Origin: an uncultured Clostridia bacterium
GTDB taxonomy: Bacteria; Bacillota; Clostridia; Oscillospirales; Acutalibacteraceae
Length of the DNA: 11,052 bases
Assembly (NCBI GenBank): GCA_946626015.1
Contig: CAMOTT010000048.1
Span: 1-11,052 of the forward strand
Direction of reading: 5' to 3'
The position numbers and the translations under genes were made by a program. Within the stretch, counting starts at the first letter, position 1. Every line of letters begins with the position of its first letter. Shown here one piece after another: positions 7,425-11,052 of the stretch. The notes beneath the pieces were generated by a model. That model did not search any database, was not told the origin of the DNA, and saw nothing but the letters and a program-made list of their open reading frames with translations.

Positions 7425-7480
7425 TTTTTACCTCCTTTCATTTAATAAATGTACAGCTATCGTTTTAAGTCTGTTTTTTG

Positions 7481-8704
7481 TTACTTGCACGGGCGTTCCA
7501 CCAGTACCGAAAAAAATCCGCTGTCCTGTTCCGACAAAACCGTCGTCACGAAATACCTTACGTCGTCCATTGCGTGGTCGTGCTCTTTCCGCGGCTTGTC
7601 CTTTGCGGAGGTGTTGTCCCAGGAATAAAGGCCGAATTCCCTTATACAGTCCCTGCAGGAGGGGCTGAACATAATCTTTTTGTCTTTAAGGGCATCGGAG
7701 ACCTTTCTTATTCCGTCCACAACGTCGTTCTTTGCCGGGATGACGCTGAATTTGCCGTGGCGGCGGATACATTCGATAAAACTCGCCGCGGAAGGGTCAA
7801 CTATCACCGCCCGGACTTTTACTCCGTCCACAAGCTCCTCAAGCGCGGAATAATGCTCCTCGTCTGTCCTCTGCTCACCCATGGCCCGGGAATCAAAATA
7901 GTATTCCCTCAGCCTGTACCAGCGTTCATCTGCCTTTCCCCACAGCCCGAAAGATGACGGATTAACAGTGCCGTAGTCGCAGGAAACATAGTATTCACTG
8001 AAAACTGTGCTCTCCGGCTCCCTGACGTGCACCTCGCTGTTGAACATGGGGTACACCGCGCCGTGAACCGCCACCCATTTCCCCTCAACAAATCTTTCAT
8101 AAAACGCGCCGCTGTATAAGCTTTTATAGCGCGCAATGATTTTCGGGGTCAGGGATGGGTTGTCCTCCATAAGAAAATGAAGATAAAGGCAGTTTTTGCT
8201 CTCCGCCTTTTTTATCCACTCCTCGTAGAACCAGTGTAGCGGATTTTCGGGGTTGCAGTTGAACCAGAGCTTGGAGCCCTCCACGGAGCACCTTGCAATG
8301 GCCTGTTCGACAAAGGAACGGGGCATTAGCGCCACCTCGTCCAGCAATACTCCGCCGAGAGTCATACCCTGAATAAGGGACGCGGAGCTTTCGTCCCTGC
8401 CGCCGAACAGATAAAATCTGTTTTTCCTGCCGTCTCTGCTTATATCGATATAGTTTTGGGACAGCTTTTCCGTGCACACAAAGCCCAGCTCCGTGAGCAG
8501 CGGAACAAGCGGCCGGATAACGTTCCTGCGCAGAGAGGCAATGGTTTTGCCGCACACAGCGAATGATATATCATTAAAGGCATAGAATGCCCATGCAACA
8601 AATGAAACCGACATACATACGGTCTTGCCCGACCGTACCGCGCCGTCACAAATTATCGCGTCATAGCACTTATATTTGCTTGACGCGCACCACCAGCTCA
8701 GCAC
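7481..8704 (-). CDS. Terminase large subunit (packaging ATPase-nuclease), true start uncertain
   Basis: The DNA-packaging motor of the phage block. Counting from the GTG at 8704, the Walker A motif 'GAVRSGKT' is at 21-28, Walker B 'GVLLDE' at 118-123, and the coupling segment 'NCNPE' at 149-153. The RNase-H-like nuclease acids are Asp243 in 'CDYGT', Asp303 in 'VDPSA' and Asp380/381 in 'DHAMDDVRY'. All catalytic residues are intact, as in active PBSX-type large terminases. The GTG is only the first conventional start: the open frame continues upstream and reads 'NEFKEFSKKQLT', matching the usual N-terminus of the family, back to a TGA at 8764-8762. No ATG, GTG or TTG lies in that stretch. An ATC at 8755, 10 nt after AGGAG, is the best-placed candidate start. 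The 5' end given here is therefore conservative. Confidence 0.9.
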   Translation of the reverse strand: MLSWWCASSKYKCYDAIICDGAVRSGKTVCMSVSFVAWAFYAFNDISFAVCGKTIASLRRNVIRPLVPLLTELGFVCTEKLSQNYIDISRDGRKNRFYLFGGRDESSASLIQGMTLGGVLLDEVALMPRSFVEQAIARCSVEGSKLWFNCNPENPLHWFYEEWIKKAESKNCLYLHFLMEDNPSLTPKIIARYKSLYSGAFYERFVEGKWVAVHGAVYPMFNSEVHVREPESTVFSEYYVSCDYGTVNPSSFGLWGKADERWYRLREYYFDSRAMGEQRTDEEHYSALEELVDGVKVRAVIVDPSAASFIECIRRHGKFSVIPAKNDVVDGIRKVSDALKDKKIMFSPSCRDCIREFGLYSWDNTSAKDKPRKEHDHAMDDVRYFVTTVLSEQDSGFFSVLVERPCK

Positions 8705-8770
8705 CGTGAGCTGTTTTTTTGAAAACTCTTTGAATTCATTTACTTTTTTACCGATCTGTGCTCATCTCCT
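8694..8770 (-). other. Unusual translation-start region of the terminase large subunit
   Basis: Just after the small-subunit stop comes AGGAG (8770-8766), then an ATG at 8765 that opens only a five-codon frame (MSTDR, stop at 8750-8748). ATC at 8755 is in frame with the terminase. Another out-of-frame ATG at 8739 reads 12 further codons to a stop and passes over A-AAA-AAC (8719-8713), a classic -1 slippery heptamer whose shift would enter exactly the terminase frame. A 7-bp hairpin (8713-8707 with 8700-8694, 6-nt loop) begins on the last base of that heptamer. The elements are seen directly; which one, if any, starts the terminase is unknown. Confidence 0.5.
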
Positions 8771-9237
8771 CACCTGAGAGCCCGGGCGCTGTGTTCAAGG
8801 GCGTCATAAAAAGGCGCTGCGCTTGATGAGGTCAGGTCGCCGTTCATCTCTTCCAGATGCTCAAGCGCCTTGAGCCTGTCAAAAAATTTTATCTCGATAC
8901 CGCCCCCCTTGGGTCGTTTTATATCCGAAACATTGAACAGATCCAGCTTTTCAAGGCTCTCCCCATCCGGCATTTCGTCGGCGTACATCAGCCTGACCGC
9001 GTCCGCGACTGAACCGAAGGCCAACCGCCTGTATCCGGCGCAGATCTCCTCCGCGCTCACAGGACAGCTCATCTTTTTTATCTCGCTGCGCACATCCTCA
9101 CGCAGGAGCAGTCTCAGCGCCGCAAGCCCCGGCAGCTTTTTATACCCGGCATTTATAGCCGCCTCTCTGCCGTTCCTGTACTTTTCGTAATACATACAAA
9201 ATTGTTTTTCTTTGTTTGTCAGCTTCTTTTTAGCCGT
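8770..9237 (-). CDS. Terminase small subunit, apparent ACG start
   Basis: A 155-residue DNA-recognition subunit that binds the packaging site and loads the large terminase. Its N-terminus contains the helix-turn-helix typical of the family ('REAAINAGYKK'), preceded by 'KKKLTNKEKQFC', the characteristic opening of such proteins. The rest is helical, with an oligomerisation region ('DRLKALEHLEEMNGDL') and an Ala-rich tail. The first conventional start is an ATG at 9195, but it has no ribosome binding site and would remove the family opening. An excellent AAAGGAGG (9253-9246) points instead to ACG at 9237, in frame, where an ATG would give a textbook MAKKKL start. I extend the gene there; using 9195 would give 141 residues. 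It is the first gene of the phage block, 31 bp from the terminator hairpin. Confidence 0.78.
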   Translation of the reverse strand, partial: TAKKKLTNKEKQFCMYYEKYRNGREAAINAGYKKLPGLAALRLLLREDVRSEIKKMSCPVSAEEICAGYRRLAFGSVADAVRLMYADEMPDGESLEKLDLFNVSDIKRPKGGGIEIKFFDRLKALEHLEEMNGDLTSSSAAPFYDALEHSARALR

Positions 9238-9253
9238 AAAATCAAACCTCCTT
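9235..9253 (-). promoter_or_regulatory. Strong ribosome binding site followed by ACG in place of ATG
   Basis: AAAGGAGG (9253-9246), a near-perfect anti-16S match, is followed by 8 nt and then ACG (9237-9235) in frame with the terminase small subunit. The upstream frame stays open but offers no ATG, GTG or TTG. A single T-to-C change from ATG would explain the arrangement. Confidence 0.7.
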
Positions 9254-9267
9254 TCACTTATAGCGCC

Positions 9268-9313
9268 AAAAAGCCCGTTTGTTGCGCGGTTTTATGCAAC
9301 AAACGGGCTTTTT
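9268..9313 (-). terminator. Perfect 18-bp hairpin terminator between the SH3 operon and the phage block
   Basis: Bases 9268-9285 pair without mismatch with 9296-9313 around a 10-nt loop. The stem is G+C-rich near its base and begins and ends with five A/T, so it is U-tailed on either strand. It lies 82 bp after the stop of the SH3-domain gene and 31 bp before the terminase small-subunit start. It should end the SH3 operon transcript and insulate the phage block. I see no good promoter between the hairpin and the terminase. Confidence 0.9.
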
Positions 9314-9395
9314 CGGAAAAATTTTTAATATTCAGTTTATCGCGGGGTCAAATCCGCCTTAAACGCCGTATTTTGCGGCAAAGGCATTTGCGGCG

Positions 9396-10241
9396 TCAGG
9401 CCTTTTTCCTCTTTACAATAAGCAGTATGACCGTCGCGGTCAGCGCCAGAATAACGGCTCCCAGACAGCAGACCACTACAACGACTTTTGTGTTGCTGAA
9501 AAATCCGGATCCCTCTTCCTGCGCGTCGCTTTGTTCATCGGTTCCCGCAAAGACGGTTTCCGCATCAGTCGTGACCGCCGCAGTATGTTCCTCCGTGGTG
9601 GTTTCCTGCGTTTGGGCAACGGTAGTCGACGGAATCGTGACGGCGGTTGTGGAGGTCGTCTCATCGATCGAGCCGGTGTAATCTATGCACGTCCAGCCGG
9701 ATCTGCCGTTGTAGGTCGTAAAGCCCCAGTGAAGGCCGCCGTACTCGTATGTATATTTGTAGGATATTTTCGCGTCTTTCGGAATAACGGTATATTTTTT
9801 GAACGTTTTTGCCGGACCCTGACGAAGAACTATGCCGGAATTTGAGGTCACTACGCAGTTCACCTCTTTTTCAAGCGCCTTTCCGGTCTCTTTGCTGACG
9901 GTCTTTTTATCGTCCACAAATCTTTTTTCAAGCTCGGACTCCCGGACAGACACAATGCCTCTGCCCTTCGACTCGAATCTTTCATCAACTATAACAAGCG
10001 TATATTCTTGAGAGTCGTCGATAAAATCGTACACCTGAAGCCGGATGCCAGGTTCGATATGCTTGTGAATTTTTACTTCTTCGTCATTATCATTGTAGTA
10101 GAAATCGTCAAAGTCAAAGCCGTTGACGCCGCATACCACATACCAATCGTCAAAAATCGGTCCGCCCATATCGGCATAAACGGGCAGATACATAACGGCA
10201 GCCAAAAGCAACGCGATCAGAACAGAAATTATTTTTTTCAT
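9396..10241 (-). CDS. Surface protein: signal peptide, SH3 domain, Thr-rich linker, C-terminal membrane anchor
   Basis: A 281-residue exported protein. Residues 1-23 form a signal peptide ending 'PVYA'. A conserved N-terminal domain begins 'DMGGPIFDDWYVVCGVNGFDF'. Residues about 130-188 form a bacterial SH3-type domain ('SGIVLRQGPAKTFKKYTVIP ...' then 'GRSGWTCIDY'), which usually binds peptidoglycan or wall peptides. Residues 195-232 are Thr/Glu-rich, likely an extended linker, and 252-276 form a transmembrane helix with a KRKK cytoplasmic tail. The chosen ATG at 10241 follows AGGTG by 4 nt; an in-frame TTG at 10256 is the alternative. It lies 7 bp after the four-span membrane gene, so the two are co-transcribed. 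It probably senses or shapes the cell envelope; the ligand is unknown. Confidence 0.85.
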   Translation of the reverse strand: MKKIISVLIALLLAAVMYLPVYADMGGPIFDDWYVVCGVNGFDFDDFYYNDNDEEVKIHKHIEPGIRLQVYDFIDDSQEYTLVIVDERFESKGRGIVSVRESELEKRFVDDKKTVSKETGKALEKEVNCVVTSNSGIVLRQGPAKTFKKYTVIPKDAKISYKYTYEYGGLHWGFTTYNGRSGWTCIDYTGSIDETTSTTAVTIPSTTVAQTQETTTEEHTAAVTTDAETVFAGTDEQSDAQEEGSGFFSNTKVVVVVCCLGAVILALTATVILLIVKRKKA

Positions 10242-10248
10242 AAAGCAC

Positions 10249-10614
10249 CTATCCAATCCTATTCAATATTTTCAGAATTCCCGTACCTATCAGTAACGAG
10301 CATACATTCAGCAGGAGCGAGAAAACGAAAGGGTTCATTTTCAGACTCAAGGTTTTTTTATATATCCATCCCTCAAGGATCACTATTATGATCTCCAGCG
10401 GAATGAGAAAGCAGTAATATAAAGACGGCGACAAAAGAAACGAAACGGCCACAAGGATACCGTTGAGCAGGGGGTTGGTTATCAGGTTCGTCAGCAAAAC
10501 GATGACCTGACCCCGGCAGGATCTGACGCCCGCGCCCAGAGCGGCCGCCGCCTCAACGGCCACCGTAAGCAGCAGGCAGATCAACAGATCATATAAAACT
10601 CTGTTAAGTATCAT
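10249..10614 (-). CDS. Four-span integral membrane protein of unknown function
   Basis: A 121-residue hydrophobic protein with about four predicted membrane helices (near residues 8-30, 38-60, 65-84 and 95-115). The pattern 'VEAAAALGAGVRS' followed by 'LTNLITNPLLNGI' resembles small membrane proteins found next to SH3-domain surface proteins in Clostridia; this is from memory of the family pattern, and no function is known to me. The ATG at 10614 lies inside the end of the 46-residue gene (11-bp overlap), and the stop is 7 bp before the SH3-domain gene. It has no catalytic motif. Confidence 0.8.
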   Translation of the reverse strand: MILNRVLYDLLICLLLTVAVEAAAALGAGVRSCRGQVIVLLTNLITNPLLNGILVAVSFLLSPSLYYCFLIPLEIIIVILEGWIYKKTLSLKMNPFVFSLLLNVCSLLIGTGILKILNRIG

Positions 10615-10744
10615 TTTTTATCTCGCGGACAACAAGGGCGATCGTAACTCCGATCAGCACCGCGAAAACCGCGGCAAGAACAAGGAATTCCGCCCTCACA
10701 CTGTGAAGCATGGCAAAACTAACGGTTTCAATCCTGCCGTTCAT
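10604..10744 (-). CDS. 46-residue single-span membrane protein
   Basis: A short gene filling the gap between two longer membrane genes. It starts with ATG at 10744, 17 bp inside the end of the transporter-like gene, and stops with TAA at 10606-10604, 11 bp inside the next gene. The product has a polar N-terminus (MNGRIETVSF), one clear hydrophobic helix at about residues 20-40 ('EFLVLAAVFAVLIGVTIALV') and a charged C-terminus (REIKNDT). A GGTGAC stretch just upstream is a weak ribosome binding site, so it may rely on coupling with the upstream gene. Overlap on both sides and a clean transmembrane segment support a real gene; the function is unknown. Confidence 0.68.
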   Translation of the reverse strand: MNGRIETVSFAMLHSVRAEFLVLAAVFAVLIGVTIALVVREIKNDT

Positions 10745-11052
10745 CGTCGTCACCCTTTCTGATGGAAATAAACAAACACGCAAAGCAAATCGCCGTCGCG
10801 GCGGAAAGCATTATTGAATTAAGCGCAAAATCCTGTAACTTGACAAAAAAGACCGGAGCGGTGCCAAGGAAAAGTCCTATTGTCGTCAGGCCAAAAGCCA
10901 GCCCCGGAGATTCAGGCAGCACGGACACAAGTAAAGCAAGGGTGATCGACATTGTCATACTGAAGAAAAGAACGCCGATCAGGGATATATACATATTTTT
11001 ATCCCCGAAAAGGAGCAGCGGCAGCGCCAGCAGAACGCTTGATAACGCCACC
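10728..11052 (-). CDS. C-terminal part of a transporter-like (MFS-type) membrane protein, 5' end outside window
   Basis: The last 107 residues of a multi-span membrane protein whose start lies beyond the window. About four helices are visible, including 'GVLFFSMTMSITLALLVSVL' and 'LAFGLTTIGLFLGTAPVFF', a pattern like the second half of major facilitator superfamily transporters, followed by a charged tail 'RKGDDDERQD'. The GTG at 11051 is at the window edge and is not evidence of a start. The 3' end overlaps the 46-residue gene by 17 bp, so it belongs to the same operon as the SH3-domain protein. The substrate is unknown, and the superfamily call is tentative. Confidence 0.65.
   Translation of the reverse strand, partial: VALSSVLLALPLLLFGDKNMYISLIGVLFFSMTMSITLALLVSVLPESPGLAFGLTTIGLFLGTAPVFFVKLQDFALNSIMLSAATAICFACLFISIRKGDDDERQD

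Larger units (their letters stand above)
2312..9237 (-). mobile_element. Phage-derived head and DNA-packaging block, without tail, lysis or integration genes
   Basis: Nine consecutive - strand genes follow canonical tailed-phage order: terminase small and large subunits, portal, prohead protease, decoration-like protein, major capsid, gp6-like connector, head-closure-like protein and a tail-terminator/fibre-tip fusion. Neighbouring genes overlap or abut at several junctions (4 bp at 6264-6267 and 3487-3490; 0 bp at 3154/3155). All frames are intact. The block is bounded by a terminator at 9268-9313 and the alkaline phosphatase promoter at 2260-2288. I found no integrase, repressor, replication, tail tube, tape measure, baseplate, holin or endolysin gene, and no recognisable flanking direct repeats or tRNA. 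It could be a domesticated packaging particle, a satellite, or a prophage remnant. Confidence 0.85.

Noticed and set aside
7478..7957. + strand frame opposite the terminase large subunit
   Set aside because: The opposite strand encodes intact nuclease motifs of the terminase, so this is a shadow frame.
9323..9351. TTGACC plus TTAAAA or TATTAA as a promoter for the phage block
   Set aside because: The -10 matches only three or four of six positions, or the spacing is 15 nt, and the terminator follows at once; kept only as a possibility in the expression finding.
2233..9395. Attachment-site direct repeats or a tRNA flanking the phage block
   Set aside because: I looked at both junctions and recognised no matching repeat or tRNA; very short repeats could be missed by eye.
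9202..9681. + strand frame across the terminator and the end of the SH3-domain gene
   Set aside because: It runs through a perfect terminator hairpin and opposite a well-supported gene; the product is low-complexity and unrecognisable.

Overview
The window looks like chromosome from a Gram-positive, gut- or rumen-type Clostridia, most like Ruminococcus or a relative (Oscillospiraceae). This is inferred from a GH16 glucanase, strong AAGGAGG-type ribosome binding sites, a surface protein with signal peptide, SH3 domain, Thr-rich linker and C-terminal membrane anchor, and Firmicutes-style phage head proteins. No marker gene fixes the genus.

Layout. At the left edge, on the + strand, are the end of a GH16 beta-glucanase and a complete low-molecular-weight protein tyrosine phosphatase. 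A long hairpin terminator (989-1032) separates them from the rest, which is all on the - strand and so is read from right to left. At the right edge is a small overlapping cluster of membrane genes: the C-terminus of a transporter-like protein, a 46-residue single-span protein, a four-span membrane protein and an SH3-domain surface protein. A perfect 18-bp hairpin terminator (9268-9313) closes it. Next comes a compact phage-derived block (9237 to 2312) in canonical head-gene order: terminase small subunit, terminase large subunit, portal, prohead protease, decoration-like protein, HK97-type major capsid, gp6-like connector, head-closure-like protein, and a last protein that joins a tail-terminator-like domain to a tail-fibre-tip-like domain. 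A secreted PhoA-type alkaline phosphatase with its own near-consensus promoter follows.

The phage block is the main point of interest. It has everything needed to build and fill a head, but no tail tube, tape measure, baseplate, lysis, integrase, replication or repressor gene. Cellular-looking genes lie directly on both sides. All nine reading frames are open and tightly packed, with stop/start overlaps. The last gene puts a probable receptor-binding domain where the tail should begin. The two terminase genes lack ATG, GTG or TTG at their expected starts: the small subunit has ACG after an excellent ribosome binding site, and the large subunit has no usual start until GTG inside its conserved N-terminus. 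The head genes mostly keep good signals. Possible readings are a domesticated capsid or DNA-packaging particle (gene-transfer-agent-like or tailless), a satellite that borrows missing parts, or an early stage of prophage decay in which terminase translation was lost first. The sequence alone does not decide between these.
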